From positions 1 to 54,720 of the forward strand of contig CAMVOY010000009.1 of NCBI GenBank assembly GCA_947169235.1: a stretch of DNA of 54,720 nt. Reading direction: 5' to 3'. Position numbers and translations under genes: made by a program. Under the pieces are notes generated by a model, which was not told where the DNA came from, did no database searches, and was given only the letters and a program-made list of their open reading frames with translations. Of the stretch, positions 44,085-53,617 are shown piece after piece (the stretch's first letter is position 1; each line of letters starts with the position of its first letter). Origin of the DNA: an uncultured Lachnospiraceae bacterium (lineage in GTDB: Bacteria > Bacillota > Clostridia > Lachnospirales > Lachnospiraceae).

Positions 44085-45599
44085 TTATAGATTTCGTCCT
44101 GTCTTCTTTTGTATGAGTTTCGGACGTATACCGAATATTTCCTCGAAAGCACTCGCCTTGTCGTGAAAAAGTCCCTTCTCTAAAGTGATATCCTCCATCG
44201 TCTCTGCTGTTACCAGAAGGACATCTCCCTCTACGGACACACCGATACGTTTGATCTTATGACGGTTACTCTTGTCAAGGACGTTTGCTATTTTTACGAT
44301 GGCATTAAGTTTAACGACAGTGATGTACTGGTCCTTTGAGATGTCTTCATTTAAAGCCATATAATCCGGAAAGCGGTCTTCGTTATAACGGATCATATTC
44401 GCTATCATTCTGCGTTCTCTGTCCGATATCCCGATGATCTCCGTATTCATCAGAATGTGATAGGCATTCTCGCGTGAATGTATATCGCTTATAAATGATC
44501 CCACATTGTGCAAAAGTACTCCGAGCTGTAGCAAAAGCCTTTCTCTTTTTCCGAGTCCGTGAAGCTTTTTTATCTTGTCAAAGATCTGTAATGAAAGCCT
44601 CTCGACTGTCTCTACGTGATCGATATCACTGTGATATTTTGCAGCGATATTACGCGCACTCGAGATGATGTCCAAATTGAAATCGTGATCAGGAAGGATA
44701 CGCAAACGCTTCTCAGCGAACTCCGCAGCCATCGCATCGCACAGATCGATCGGAGAAAGAATGAACTTATTACAGTCTGCCATGATCGCTATTTTTCTGA
44801 GAATAAGAACCGTGGGCAGGACGAGTTTTGAGTTCTCGGGAGAGATGCCGGTAAACAGTTTGACCTTATTCAGACTTTTGCTCTTTATGATGCCGTCAAA
44901 CTCGACTTTCTGATCTTTCATGTAGTGATATGCATCAGGGATCATACCTCCGACAGCCACGATATGCTTTATCTTTACACCGTCTAAGTAAAGCTTGAAA
45001 AAGCTTGTGATATCCTTTTCTATATACTCATCGATGAGCTCGTTGTAATCATACGCCTCGTCCTCCATTACCTGCAACAGTTCCTGGATTCGTGAGGAGC
45101 CTAAGAGCAGGTTTTCGGTAACCTGCAAAAGTCCGTCCTTAAAGAATGAAAGCTGCATCGATCCCGCGCCGACATCGACCGCAAGCATACCCTCTTCACT
45201 GAGTGCGGAAAAGTTCGGCTCATTCATTGCCAGCGCTTTATAATACAAAAAGCGCGCCTCACTGTTAGAGAGAATACGCGCATTATATCCCGTCTGAATA
45301 CGGATCTGATCAAGCAACACGAGCATGTTTTCCGCCTCGCGGATACCGCTGGTTCCGCAGACATCAGAAGAGTCGACACCGAACTCGTTCATGATACGTG
45401 TGAAATCATTCAAAGTTTCACAGATCTCTGTCATGCTCCTGTAGGAGATGTAGCCTGCTCTGTAGGTCTCCACGCCAATAGCGAATTTACGACGCACGTG
45501 GGTTAATTCCGTGATACCTGTTTTCTTGGAAATCTCGTAGATCTTTAGTGCGAGTTCGGATGAACCGAGATTGATCGCGCCGAAGATGTGACCTGCCAT
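44085..45599 (-). CDS. ppx: Exopolyphosphatase / pppGpp phosphohydrolase (Ppx/GppA family)
   Basis: An actin-like ATPase-fold phosphatase that shortens polyphosphate or converts pppGpp to ppGpp. 504 residues. The N-terminal phosphate loop is FGAINLGSSELALKIYE. CGTSGIREAEN and LAVDVGAGSMQLSFF are the second set of loops. The C-terminal half (from about 310) is an HD-type helical domain (LLQLGVLLHNVGSFIS; the His-Asp pair is changed to His-Asn). It shares a transcript with ppk and has a strong promoter at 45649-45677. The link to rel in this window is suggestive only. Confidence 0.9.
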   Translation of the reverse strand: MAGHIFGAINLGSSELALKIYEISKKTGITELTHVRRKFAIGVETYRAGYISYRSMTEICETLNDFTRIMNEFGVDSSDVCGTSGIREAENMLVLLDQIRIQTGYNARILSNSEARFLYYKALAMNEPNFSALSEEGMLAVDVGAGSMQLSFFKDGLLQVTENLLLGSSRIQELLQVMEDEAYDYNELIDEYIEKDITSFFKLYLDGVKIKHIVAVGGMIPDAYHYMKDQKVEFDGIIKSKSLNKVKLFTGISPENSKLVLPTVLILRKIAIMADCNKFILSPIDLCDAMAAEFAEKRLRILPDHDFNLDIISSARNIAAKYHSDIDHVETVERLSLQIFDKIKKLHGLGKRERLLLQLGVLLHNVGSFISDIHSRENAYHILMNTEIIGISDRERRMIANMIRYNEDRFPDYMALNEDISKDQYITVVKLNAIVKIANVLDKSNRHKIKRIGVSVEGDVLLVTAETMEDITLEKGLFHDKASAFEEIFGIRPKLIQKKTGRNL

Positions 45600-45648
45600 A
45601 GACGACTCCTCCTGCTGATGTTCATCATAGAATTAAGATATTACAAAT

Positions 45649-45677
45649 ATTATATCGTTCATACGGGGTTTCGTCAA
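45649..45677 (-). promoter_or_regulatory. ppx-ppk promoter
   Basis: Minus strand TTGACG (45672-45677), 17 nt, TATAAT (45649-45654). Confidence 0.78.
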
Positions 45678-45696
45678 TAGAAAAGTAGAGATACGA

Positions 45697-46137
45697 TCAT
45701 TTGCCGATCGCCTTACGTGCGAGCATATCAGCATGATCGTTCCACTCATCGCCGGAGTGACCTGTGACTTTGACAAAATCAATGGAAAGACCGCTAAGAC
45801 GCATCTGCTGATAATATTCTTTGTAAACTCTGGTCCCTTCTTTTTTTGTCTTCCACGCCCCTGTGCACCAGTCCGCGATACCCTGATAATCATGATAGAT
45901 GACCAGATGATCTATCCCGCGTATACTGGCTTCTCTCATGGCCATCATGGATGCCATGACTTCGCCGGATACGTTTCGCATGGTCGCGGCATCGGGATTA
46001 CTCCCTTTTTCGGACAGCTCTATCAGCTTCCCGTCCGTAAAAAAAGCAACACCCGCGCCGTACTCACCGGTCTCATTATTAAAGCTTCCATCGACATAGG
46101 CAATAGCCTCGCCGACTCCCGTAACCGGGTATCCCAT
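45697..46137 (-). CDS. rnhA: Type I ribonuclease H
   Basis: Cleaves RNA in RNA-DNA hybrids. 146 residues. The four acidic residues are visible: Asp in AYVDGSFN, Glu in VSGEVMA, Asp in IYHDYQGI and Asp in WNDHADMLA, with the His of VTGHSGDEWN. There is no hybrid-binding caulimovirus-type domain. AAAGGAGG lies 6 nt before the ATG, overlapping the uppP stop (12-nt gap), so it is co-transcribed with uppP. Confidence 0.92.
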   Translation of the reverse strand: MGYPVTGVGEAIAYVDGSFNNETGEYGAGVAFFTDGKLIELSEKGSNPDAATMRNVSGEVMASMMAMREASIRGIDHLVIYHDYQGIADWCTGAWKTKKEGTRVYKEYYQQMRLSGLSIDFVKVTGHSGDEWNDHADMLARKAIGK

Positions 46138-46149
46138 ATCAATCCTCCT

Positions 46150-46998
46150 TTACGCCACTGCCGCTCCCGTGAGAAAGAAGTAAAGCAGTACTGCGATACC
46201 AAGGATAATCCTATAGACGCCAAACGCTTTGAAGTCATGCTTTCTGATGTAACCCATCAGGAACTTGATAACGAAAAGCGATACGACAAAGGCTACTACC
46301 ATACCCACTCCGAGTGTGATATAGCCCATCATATCGAAATGAAGTCCGTGCTTTACTACCTTCAGAAGGCTCGCTCCGAACATGACCGGTATCGCCAGAT
46401 AAAACGTAAACTCAGCTGCAGCGCTTCTCGCAACACCGAGAAGCAAAGCTCCGATGATCGTCGCTCCCGAGCGCGATGTCCCGGGTACAACGGCAGCCAG
46501 AACCTGAAAAATACCTATGATGATTGCGGATGAGAATCCGATATCCGCGACAGTCTTCATAACGGGGTTTCGTCCCTTGTTCCATATCTCTACTATGATA
46601 AAGAGAATACCGTAGATTATCAGAGCGCCCGCCACGACAAACGCGTTATAGAACAGCTCGTCTATCATGTCATCGATAGTAAATCCCACGATAGCGGCAG
46701 GGACGCTGGCAATTGCTATCTTAACCCAGAGCAGGAATACATCCCCTTTGATGATGCTCTCACCTCTGGCTCTCTTTACGAATCTGAACGGCCACAGCTT
46801 CGACCAGAATAGTATCACGACAGCCATGATGGCACCGAGCTGTACCACGACGAGGAACATGGACTGAAACTCCTCATCGGAGAACGACATAAACTGGTTA
46901 ACCAAGATCATATGACCTGTTGAGCTGACCGGCAGCCACTCCGTGATGCCCTCAACTATTCCCAAAACCAAGGCAACTAATATATCAAATGCACCCAT
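46150..46998 (-). CDS. uppP: Undecaprenyl-diphosphatase
   Basis: Recycles undecaprenyl diphosphate to the carrier lipid for cell wall synthesis; it also gives bacitracin resistance. 282 residues, about eight helices (BacA/UppP). Family motifs: GIVEGITEWLPVSSTGHMILV (Glu-rich motif, in part) and VVPGTSRSGATIIGALLLG (second motif). The promoter faces the PAP2 promoter back to back. Confidence 0.96.
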   Translation of the reverse strand: MGAFDILVALVLGIVEGITEWLPVSSTGHMILVNQFMSFSDEEFQSMFLVVVQLGAIMAVVILFWSKLWPFRFVKRARGESIIKGDVFLLWVKIAIASVPAAIVGFTIDDMIDELFYNAFVVAGALIIYGILFIIVEIWNKGRNPVMKTVADIGFSSAIIIGIFQVLAAVVPGTSRSGATIIGALLLGVARSAAAEFTFYLAIPVMFGASLLKVVKHGLHFDMMGYITLGVGMVVAFVVSLFVIKFLMGYIRKHDFKAFGVYRIILGIAVLLYFFLTGAAVA

Positions 46999-47030
46999 TT
47001 TTAAATCCTTCCTTTCCAGACAATATACTT

Positions 47031-47059
47031 ACTTTACCACACTTTAAAAATATTATCAA
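47031..47059 (-). promoter_or_regulatory. uppP-rnhA promoter
   Basis: Minus strand TTGATA (47054-47059), 17 nt, TAAAGT (47031-47036) with a TGG extension. Confidence 0.6.
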
Positions 47060-47065
47060 GAATAT

Positions 47066-47094
47066 TTGCCAAAAACTCTTTCTTATGTTATAAT
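47066..47094 (+). promoter_or_regulatory. Promoter of the PAP2-flippase-pssA-psd operon
   Basis: TTGCCA (47066-47071), 17 nt, TATAAT (47089-47094). Confidence 0.8.
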
Positions 47095-47135
47095 ATTATG
47101 ACATGTGTAAAATGCACAAGTTTTGGGGGATTGCA

Positions 47136-47846
47136 ATGAATTCATTTTTGAAGAAGTATATAGATCCGTTGGTACCTATATGGGCTCTGGTACCTCTTTT
47201 GTTGTGCTTTGCGCTAAATTGCGTTGTTTACTGGGTTACCATGGCTCTGTGCGGTGACCTGCCCCACTACAATCTGACATTGCCTATAGACAACAAAGTT
47301 CCCGTGATGACGGGATGGATATTCATATATCTTTGCTACTGCTATGTATTCTGGGCTTTGAGCTACTGCTACATCGCCAAGGTCCTTCGCAAAAGACCCA
47401 TCGATCTTTTCAGATTCATAGTGGCAGATATGATGAGCAGGCTTGTATGTATGTTTTTCTTTATATTTTTGCCGACTACAAACGTACGACCGGATATCGT
47501 AGGAACCTCATTTGCCGACGAGCTTACCAGATTCCTTTATTCGATCGATCAGCCGACAAATCTTTTTCCTTCGATCCACTGCCTGGTCAGCTGGCTGTGC
47601 TTCATAGGGATCAGAAATGAAAAAAGTGTCCCGCTCGCGACCAAGATCTTTTCATGTGTTTCGGCGATACTTATCATGCTGTCAACCCAGTTTCTGAAGC
47701 AGCACTATGTCGTAGACATGGTCTCAGGAATACTACTCGGTGAGCTGTGCTTTATCATAGCGAACAGAGTCAATCTTCCCGTATACATAACACGTTGGTA
47801 CTCGAAGCTTGTCAGGCGCATAGTACCGGGAGCGAGGCTACAGTGA
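47136..47846 (+). CDS. PAP2-superfamily membrane phosphatase
   Basis: 236 residues with about six helices. The phosphatase motifs are TTNVRP (C1 part), FPSIHCLVSW (C2, PSxH) and STQFLKQHYVVDMVSG (C3, Ser-x5-His..Asp). Acts on a lipid phosphate, or transfers a phosphate head group; the exact substrate is unknown. The start at 47136 has GGGGG 6 nt upstream. First gene of a lipid operon; the next gene begins 1 nt after its stop. Confidence 0.85.
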   Translation: MNSFLKKYIDPLVPIWALVPLLLCFALNCVVYWVTMALCGDLPHYNLTLPIDNKVPVMTGWIFIYLCYCYVFWALSYCYIAKVLRKRPIDLFRFIVADMMSRLVCMFFFIFLPTTNVRPDIVGTSFADELTRFLYSIDQPTNLFPSIHCLVSWLCFIGIRNEKSVPLATKIFSCVSAILIMLSTQFLKQHYVVDMVSGILLGELCFIIANRVNLPVYITRWYSKLVRRIVPGARLQ

Positions 47847-47847
47847 C

Positions 47848-48960
47848 ATGAAGAAGAATCTTTATAAAAATCTCTTTAACGTGGGATTTCTGCTCGCACT
47901 GCTCATACTGACGATATGGCTTATCTTCAAGGATCAGGATATCGGACAGATATTCAAGCTTCTGTCAGATATACCGATCATATTTATGATCGTATGTTTT
48001 TTTCTCGTTATATTCTTCGTATGTAGCGAGTCCGTCATCATCAAATATCTGATGAGCACGGTAAACATAAAGGTTCCGCTTTTAAATTGTATAAGGTATT
48101 CCTTCGTGGGATTTTTCTATAGCTGCATCACTCCGTCGGCGAGCGGCGGACAGCCTATGCAGATTTTCTACATGAAGAGGCAGAATATCGACATCCCAAC
48201 CGCCACGATCATCCTGATGGTCGTGACGATAGAATATAAGTTTGTTCTTGTCGCGGTAGGTCTGGGGCTGATCGCATTCGGTCAGGGCCTGCTTGCTACT
48301 GTTGATCCTGAGGTTGTTTTCTTCCTCTATGTAGGCATCGTGTTGAATGTCTTTTGTGTGGCATTCATGAGCATCCTGGTGTTCATGCCGAACACTGCGA
48401 AGTTCGGTATCACAAAGGGATACGAGCTTTTAAAAAAGCTACATATCATGAAGGAGAAGAACAATCGCAAAGAGCGCCTCGAGCGTTCCATGGAAAAATA
48501 TAAACACGCGTCGGCGTACTTAAAAGCAAACAAGCTTGCGGTATTCAATACGACGCTCATAACATTTTTGCAGAGATTCTTTTTGTTCTTTATCACCTAT
48601 ATTGTTTATCTGGCGATGGGGAACTCGGAAAAGGACGCGATCACGATCACGCTTTTGCAGGCGATCGTATCAATAGCGGTCGACATGCTTCCGCTCCCGG
48701 GAGGTATGGGCATCAGCGAAAGGCTGTACCTGCTCATCTTCTCTCCGATATTCGGAGGCAGTACGGCGGCAGTTGCATCGATGATGGTCAGCCGTGGATT
48801 TTCGTACTATGTGCTGGTTATCGTCAGCGCAGTCATAGCGGTCATCACACATCTGACCGTGCGTGCGCCGGAGGATCCCAAGCCGCGTATGCTGTTCAGG
48901 CATCCGGACCGCACCAGAGCATCAAAGGACAAGATCCGAAACGGATCGGAGGACATATAA
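47848..48960 (+). CDS. Lysylphosphatidylglycerol synthase TM-like (UPF0104) flippase-type protein
   Basis: 370 residues. About eight helices matching the flippase half of MprF (LPG_synthase_TM family), with the hallmark SCITPSASGGQPMQIFYM and the late PLPGGMGISERLYL. The catalytic lysyl-transferase half of MprF is missing, so it is not a lysyl-PG synthase. Proteins of this type are thought to move lipid-linked molecules across the membrane. Between PAP2 and pssA, it may move or handle a phospholipid; this is inference. Confidence 0.85.
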   Translation: MKKNLYKNLFNVGFLLALLILTIWLIFKDQDIGQIFKLLSDIPIIFMIVCFFLVIFFVCSESVIIKYLMSTVNIKVPLLNCIRYSFVGFFYSCITPSASGGQPMQIFYMKRQNIDIPTATIILMVVTIEYKFVLVAVGLGLIAFGQGLLATVDPEVVFFLYVGIVLNVFCVAFMSILVFMPNTAKFGITKGYELLKKLHIMKEKNNRKERLERSMEKYKHASAYLKANKLAVFNTTLITFLQRFFLFFITYIVYLAMGNSEKDAITITLLQAIVSIAVDMLPLPGGMGISERLYLLIFSPIFGGSTAAVASMMVSRGFSYYVLVIVSAVIAVITHLTVRAPEDPKPRMLFRHPDRTRASKDKIRNGSEDI

Positions 48961-48979
48961 AAGGAGGGTTCCAAAAACT

Positions 48980-49606
48980 ATGATCGGAGTCTACAATCAC
49001 TCAGTTATCGTGACTTATCTGGGAGTTGCGCTCGCGATAACGGGAATGGTGTTTTCGTTTAACGGGTATTTTGAATACGCGATACTCTGCCTCGCTTTGG
49101 CAGGTGCGTGCGATACCTTTGACGGGAAGATAGCGCGCGCCATGAAAAACAGGACTGAGGAACAGATCATCTTCGGCGTTCAGATCGACTCTCTGTGCGA
49201 CATGGTATGCTTCGGCGTCACTCCCGCGGTCATCGCTTACAACATGGGACTTCAGCGTCCGTGGGGCATCGCGGTTGAGATCATCTTTGTTCTGTGCGGC
49301 GCGATCCGTCTCGCTTATTTCAATGTGATGGAGGAGCTGAAGAAAAAGGAACCGCCGACAGAGGGCGCGAAGTATTTCAGAGGAATGCCTATCACCACGA
49401 TCACGATAATATTCCCCGTGATCTACCTTTTTGAGCCGTATGTAGGACATGAGGTATTTGTCCTGATCCTCGCGATCAGCATGCTCCTCACGGCATTTTT
49501 CTACGTATTTGACATACGTATCAAAAAGCCGGGAAACGCCGGTATCGCGGTAATGATGGTATTCGTAACGATCGTGATGCTTCGCGTACTGCATATATTC
49601 TGGTAA
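48980..49606 (+). CDS. pssA: CDP-diacylglycerol-serine O-phosphatidyltransferase
   Basis: Makes phosphatidylserine from CDP-DAG and serine. 208 residues, membrane-bound. The CDP-alcohol phosphotransferase motif runs DTFDGKIARAM then GVQIDSLCDMVCFG, with the Asp residues and DG-AR in place. The start at 48980 follows AAGGAGGG. Its frame is open further upstream over the previous gene, but that part is not coding. Its product is used by the next gene, psd, 15 nt on. Confidence 0.92.
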   Translation: MIGVYNHSVIVTYLGVALAITGMVFSFNGYFEYAILCLALAGACDTFDGKIARAMKNRTEEQIIFGVQIDSLCDMVCFGVTPAVIAYNMGLQRPWGIAVEIIFVLCGAIRLAYFNVMEELKKKEPPTEGAKYFRGMPITTITIIFPVIYLFEPYVGHEVFVLILAISMLLTAFFYVFDIRIKKPGNAGIAVMMVFVTIVMLRVLHIFW

Positions 49607-49621
49607 CTGACGAGGTGAGAT

Positions 49622-50482
49622 ATGGATTATATAGATCTTGATGGAAAAAAGATCGTCGAGGAGACCGGACAGGACCGTCTCCTGACATTTTTATACACAA
49701 ATAAATTTGGACGTATGCTTTTAAAGCCTTTGGTACAGCCGGGTATCTCAAAGCTTTCCGGTCGACTCTTATCTTCCTTTACTTCGCGTCATTTGGTAAG
49801 TCCTTTTATCAAAAAAGAGAACATAGACATGACGGATTTTCCGAAAAGAAAATACACGTCGTTTAATGATTTTTTTACGAGAAAGATAAGTGAAGGAGCC
49901 AGACCCATAGATCCGGATCAGAATGCTCTTATAAGCCCGTGCGACTGCAGAGCGACTGTCTATCCGATCATGAATAATTCCAATTTTTCGATCAAACATA
50001 CGGAGTACACTCTCCGCTCTTTGCTTCACTCGAGAAAGCTCGCTGACAAGTTTCAGGGAGGTTATCTGTATGTACTCCGCCTGACTGTCTCTGACTACCA
50101 CCGCTACGTTTACGCGGCATCAGGACGCCAGTCAAAACAGTATCGCATCGAAGGCAGTTTTCACACGGTCAACCCCGTCGCAAATGACTATCTCCCAATC
50201 TACAAGGAAAATACGCGCGAATATACGCTGATCCACACTGAGGAGTTCGGCGACGTTCTGCAGATGGAGGTCGGTGCACTGCTCGTTGGAAAGATCAAAA
50301 ATCACAAGGATTCCTGCTATTGTGTCCGCGGTGAAGAAAAGGGATTCTTCGAGTATGGCGGCTCGACTATCATTGTCATAACCGAGCCGGGGGCGGTGAA
50401 GCCGCGAGAGGATCTGCTCGCGAACACGCGTAATGGATTTGAGACTCGCTTGTTACAGGGACAGGCGATAGGTACAAAATAA
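49622..50482 (+). CDS. psd: Phosphatidylserine decarboxylase
   Basis: Converts phosphatidylserine to phosphatidylethanolamine. It is made as a proenzyme and self-cleaves at GST to create a pyruvoyl group. 286 residues, clostridial type II form. FNDFFTRKISEGARPID is the family start motif. DYHRYVYAASG holds the catalytic His. GGST (about residue 243) in FFEYGGSTIIVI is the cleavage site. GAGGTG precedes the ATG. It ends 16 nt from the convergent proS. Confidence 0.94.
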   Translation: MDYIDLDGKKIVEETGQDRLLTFLYTNKFGRMLLKPLVQPGISKLSGRLLSSFTSRHLVSPFIKKENIDMTDFPKRKYTSFNDFFTRKISEGARPIDPDQNALISPCDCRATVYPIMNNSNFSIKHTEYTLRSLLHSRKLADKFQGGYLYVLRLTVSDYHRYVYAASGRQSKQYRIEGSFHTVNPVANDYLPIYKENTREYTLIHTEEFGDVLQMEVGALLVGKIKNHKDSCYCVRGEEKGFFEYGGSTIIVITEPGAVKPREDLLANTRNGFETRLLQGQAIGTK

Positions 50483-50498
50483 CGAAGTCGAATCCTAT

Positions 50499-52241
50499 TC
50501 AAATGGCTCCATTAATCTTATCAGTCATATCCTTAATCAAATCAATAACTCGAGCAACTATATCGTCGGTCGGGACTTTCTCTTCGATGGACTTGTCACG
50601 CGTAGACAACTCAACGACGGATTCGCCGAGATTACGCGGGCTGACTACGAGACGGATCGGTACTCCGAGGAGATCCGCGTCAGAGAACATAACTCCCGGG
50701 CGCGCCTTACGGTCATCATAGATGACCTCGACGCCGTTTTTCTGAAGCTCATCGTAAAGATTATCAGCGAATTTGCGGGTAGCCTCATCATCAACCCTGA
50801 GAGCACATAAGTGTACCTGCCACGGAGCGATCGTGATAGGCCAGATCGGTCCGTACTCATCGTGATGAGCCTCACATACGGAAGCTGCGAGACGACCGAC
50901 ACCGATACCATAGCATCCCATTATCGGAGTCTGTGTCTGTCCTTCTGCATCGAGGTAAGTCATGTTCATCGACTTCGTATATTTGGTTCCGAGCTGGAAG
51001 ATGTTTCCTACCTCGATACCTCTTGAGATCTTTATCATCGGCTTGCCGCACTTCGGGCATATGCCGCCCTCTGTGATCTTTGCCACATCCACATACTCTG
51101 CATCCGGGATATCACGCTCCATGCAAAGACCGGTGTAGTGATACTCATCCTCGTTCGCACCGCATGAGAGATTGTTTGTTCCCTGGAGCGACTTGTCATA
51201 GATCACAGTCGGCTTTCCTGAGATCGTCAGATTAACCGGACCGGTATAACCTGCGTGAAGTCCGCTTTCCGGTGTAATCTCTGCAGGATGTACATCCTCA
51301 CCGAGATAATTTGTAAGCTTGGTCTCGTTCACATCGAGATCACCGCGAAGGAACACAACGACATATTCGTCGTCCATGTTTTTCTGATACATCACAGCCT
51401 TACAGGACTGCTCTACCGGTGTTTTTAAAAATTCGCAGACATCCTCGATCGTCTGTTTACCCGGTGTGTGAACCTTGGTAAGAGGCTCGTCCGGACCATT
51501 TTTCTCATTTTTAATGATAGACTCAGCGGCTTCCATATTCGCTCTGTAATCACAGTCATCGTTCCCGCAGATCGCAAGCGAGTCCTCTCCTACAGGTGTG
51601 AGGAGCATGTACTCATGGGCGATACTTCCGCCCATCATTCCGGAATCCGACTTCACGGTGATGACCTCAGGCACTCCCGCTCTCGCGAAGATACGGTTGT
51701 ACGCCTCATATACCACCTGATAGTACTCCTCGAGATCCTCCTGTGAGGTGTGGAAGGAATACGCATCCTTCATCGTGAACTCGCGTACGCGGATAAGACC
51801 GGCACGCGGTCTCGCCTCGTCGCGGAACTTCGTCTGGATCTGGTATATCATAAACGGATAGTTCTGATAACTGTTTGCGTAATCTCTTACGAGATGTACG
51901 GCTGCCTCCTCGTGCGTCATGCCGAGAAGCATCTTTGCGCCGTTGCGATCGGTGAATCTGAGCATCTCAGAACCGATACTCTCATACCTGCCTGACTCCT
52001 CCCATATATTCGAACTCATCACAACAGGAAACAAAACCTCCTGTCCGTCGATAGCATCCATCTCCTCACGTATGATACGCTCTATCTTCTGGCATATCCT
52101 TTTGAGAGGCGGATACTGAGAGTAGATACCCTTTGCTATATCCTTCATATAACCGCCGCGCATCATCAGCGCATGGCTGTCGATCACGCAGTCAGTCGGT
52201 TTTTCCTTGAAACGATCTCCCACCATTTTATCAAGTTTCAT
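50499..52241 (-). CDS. proS: Prolyl-tRNA synthetase (bacterial type with editing domain)
   Basis: Class II synthetase, 580 residues. Motif 1/2 region: YPPLKRICQKIERIIREEMD, in part, and FRDEARPRAGLIRVREFTMKDAYSF, in part. A YbaK-like INS domain (about 225-400) edits Ala-tRNA-Pro. Then GIEVGNIFQLGTKY, MGCYGIGVGRL and a C-terminal anticodon domain. The start at 52241 has GGAG 9 nt upstream; the 12 codons before it lack a site. A good promoter is present and no T-box. Confidence 0.96.
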   Translation of the reverse strand: MKLDKMVGDRFKEKPTDCVIDSHALMMRGGYMKDIAKGIYSQYPPLKRICQKIERIIREEMDAIDGQEVLFPVVMSSNIWEESGRYESIGSEMLRFTDRNGAKMLLGMTHEEAAVHLVRDYANSYQNYPFMIYQIQTKFRDEARPRAGLIRVREFTMKDAYSFHTSQEDLEEYYQVVYEAYNRIFARAGVPEVITVKSDSGMMGGSIAHEYMLLTPVGEDSLAICGNDDCDYRANMEAAESIIKNEKNGPDEPLTKVHTPGKQTIEDVCEFLKTPVEQSCKAVMYQKNMDDEYVVVFLRGDLDVNETKLTNYLGEDVHPAEITPESGLHAGYTGPVNLTISGKPTVIYDKSLQGTNNLSCGANEDEYHYTGLCMERDIPDAEYVDVAKITEGGICPKCGKPMIKISRGIEVGNIFQLGTKYTKSMNMTYLDAEGQTQTPIMGCYGIGVGRLAASVCEAHHDEYGPIWPITIAPWQVHLCALRVDDEATRKFADNLYDELQKNGVEVIYDDRKARPGVMFSDADLLGVPIRLVVSPRNLGESVVELSTRDKSIEEKVPTDDIVARVIDLIKDMTDKINGAI

Positions 52242-52284
52242 TGTATTCTGCTCCTTCTGTAAAAATTCAGTAAACAACGCTAAT

Positions 52285-52313
52285 ATAATACATTATTTAA
52301 GGAAAAAAGTCAA
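52285..52313 (-). promoter_or_regulatory. proS promoter
   Basis: Minus strand TTGACT (52308-52313), 17 nt, TATTAT (52285-52290). Confidence 0.75.
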
Positions 52314-52363
52314 CAAAGATTAGAGCCATATAAAAAACGTTAAATATGTAGAATCTCTGTCAG

Positions 52364-52400
52364 AAAAAAACGGCGCAGAGGTTTTGACCCCTCCGCGCCG
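52364..52400 (-). terminator. Terminator of the Rpn-family gene (copy A)
   Basis: CGGCGCaGAGG / CCTCcGCGCCG around loop TTTTGACC, with a run of T (52364-52370) after it on the minus strand. 21 nt past the stop. Nearly identical to the terminator at 53618-53652. Confidence 0.9.
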
Positions 52401-52421
52401 CGTGGTAACAATTATCGAACA

Positions 52422-53414
52422 CTATTCTGTAGTGACCATCAAAGATTTCTGCACCTCTTTGACAAGCGCTATAGGGTAGTCACAGAAGTCAGATATTTCC
52501 TGTGGGAGCCTGCCCTTTAATAACATATCTTGTATTTTTTCCCTATCTCGTTCCTCGTGGCCCAATTCACGGCCTTTCTCTAATCCTTCCTCGCGGCCTC
52601 GATTGAGGATATCGTTTTCTTCGAAATCAAGTAATCTTCCGCCCATGATAGTCTCCGCTCCTTTCCTTATCGCCTCTGATGATCCTGCAAGCTCAAGTAT
52701 TGCTTTGATCATCATACGCCTCAACAATCCATGTGTATATGCATCTATCTTTTGTTCATCAATAAGTCTTTTCAGTTCATCCTCGGTATCTTGGATATAC
52801 TCAATCACTTCATTTTCAACTTCTCGTATTCGATCTACAGACGAACTTTTCAACCGCTTTTCAAAATTAAAGATATAAAACGGAAACAAAAACCATAGTT
52901 CCCTATCAATGATATCATCCAAAGTGTACGAAGACACCTTCATCACTGGCACATCGATAATCAGTGGTTTCCTTTCGGTCGGTGATTCCACCACCATTTG
53001 CATAACATCCGGTGTATTTGCCGTGTCTCTCAGATACAATACACCCGTTTTCGGGAATGTCACATACAACTTGTCATCATCGTATCTCGCATGACACAGT
53101 GCAACCGATGCATCATACTCAAAAAGCCTAATGAGGATAGCTGCATCACCGGCTATAGACTCACACTCCATGTGAAAGATATATTGGTTCTTCTCAAATC
53201 GGAGGTGTGAATCCATGATACGTTTTCTGTTATCCGCAAGAAACACCTCATTCTGAAGCGGCTCACACCTCGCATTAACATCGATGTGTTCAGAAAACAT
53301 TTCATTAGTAAGTCTCGCCGCCAATGTGTCACCGTACGTGATCAACGTTCGAAAAATATCATCATACGGCGTAGACGTACCTATGGAATTCTTTGATTCT
53401 ATTGCGTTACTCAT
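52422..53414 (-). CDS. Rpn/PD-(D/E)XK nuclease family transposase-like protein
   Basis: 330 residues. The N-terminal half has the Rpn (YhgA-like) layout: DDIFRTLITYGDTLAARLTNE, in part, then the nuclease motif MDSHLRF..YIFHMECES, where the usual ExQ is changed to ExE. Residues ~180-330 are helical, with charged heptads (GREEGLEKGRELGHEERDRE). Related proteins are annotated as transposases but lack inverted repeats; Escherichia coli Rpn proteins are nucleases that stimulate recA-independent recombination. The start at 53414 has AAAGGAG 8 nt upstream. It lies alone between two copies of one terminator. Confidence 0.82.
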   Translation of the reverse strand: MSNAIESKNSIGTSTPYDDIFRTLITYGDTLAARLTNEMFSEHIDVNARCEPLQNEVFLADNRKRIMDSHLRFEKNQYIFHMECESIAGDAAILIRLFEYDASVALCHARYDDDKLYVTFPKTGVLYLRDTANTPDVMQMVVESPTERKPLIIDVPVMKVSSYTLDDIIDRELWFLFPFYIFNFEKRLKSSSVDRIREVENEVIEYIQDTEDELKRLIDEQKIDAYTHGLLRRMMIKAILELAGSSEAIRKGAETIMGGRLLDFEENDILNRGREEGLEKGRELGHEERDREKIQDMLLKGRLPQEISDFCDYPIALVKEVQKSLMVTTE

Positions 53415-53460
53415 AGACACTACTCCTTTCATTTTTTTTAAAGAAGTGTGTCTACATTAT

Positions 53461-53488
53461 TATTGTACTACAATTTCATGCCTTGTCA
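53461..53488 (-). promoter_or_regulatory. Promoter of the Rpn-family gene
   Basis: Minus strand TTGACA (53483-53488), 16 nt, TACAAT (53461-53466). Confidence 0.68.
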
Positions 53489-53617
53489 AGAGCTTTTCGG
53501 ACCGCAAATTCTACCATTTAGACAGAAAAATAGGGCGTATTACGTCGTTTTTGTGGATTGCGTTGATAACTCCGACAGTCAATATTTTTCAAGAATTACA
53601 TCTGCAAATATGAATTT

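Noticed and set aside
52422-53414. Insertion sequence
   Set aside because: The protein is Rpn-family, and there are no terminal inverted repeats or target duplications, only flanking terminators.
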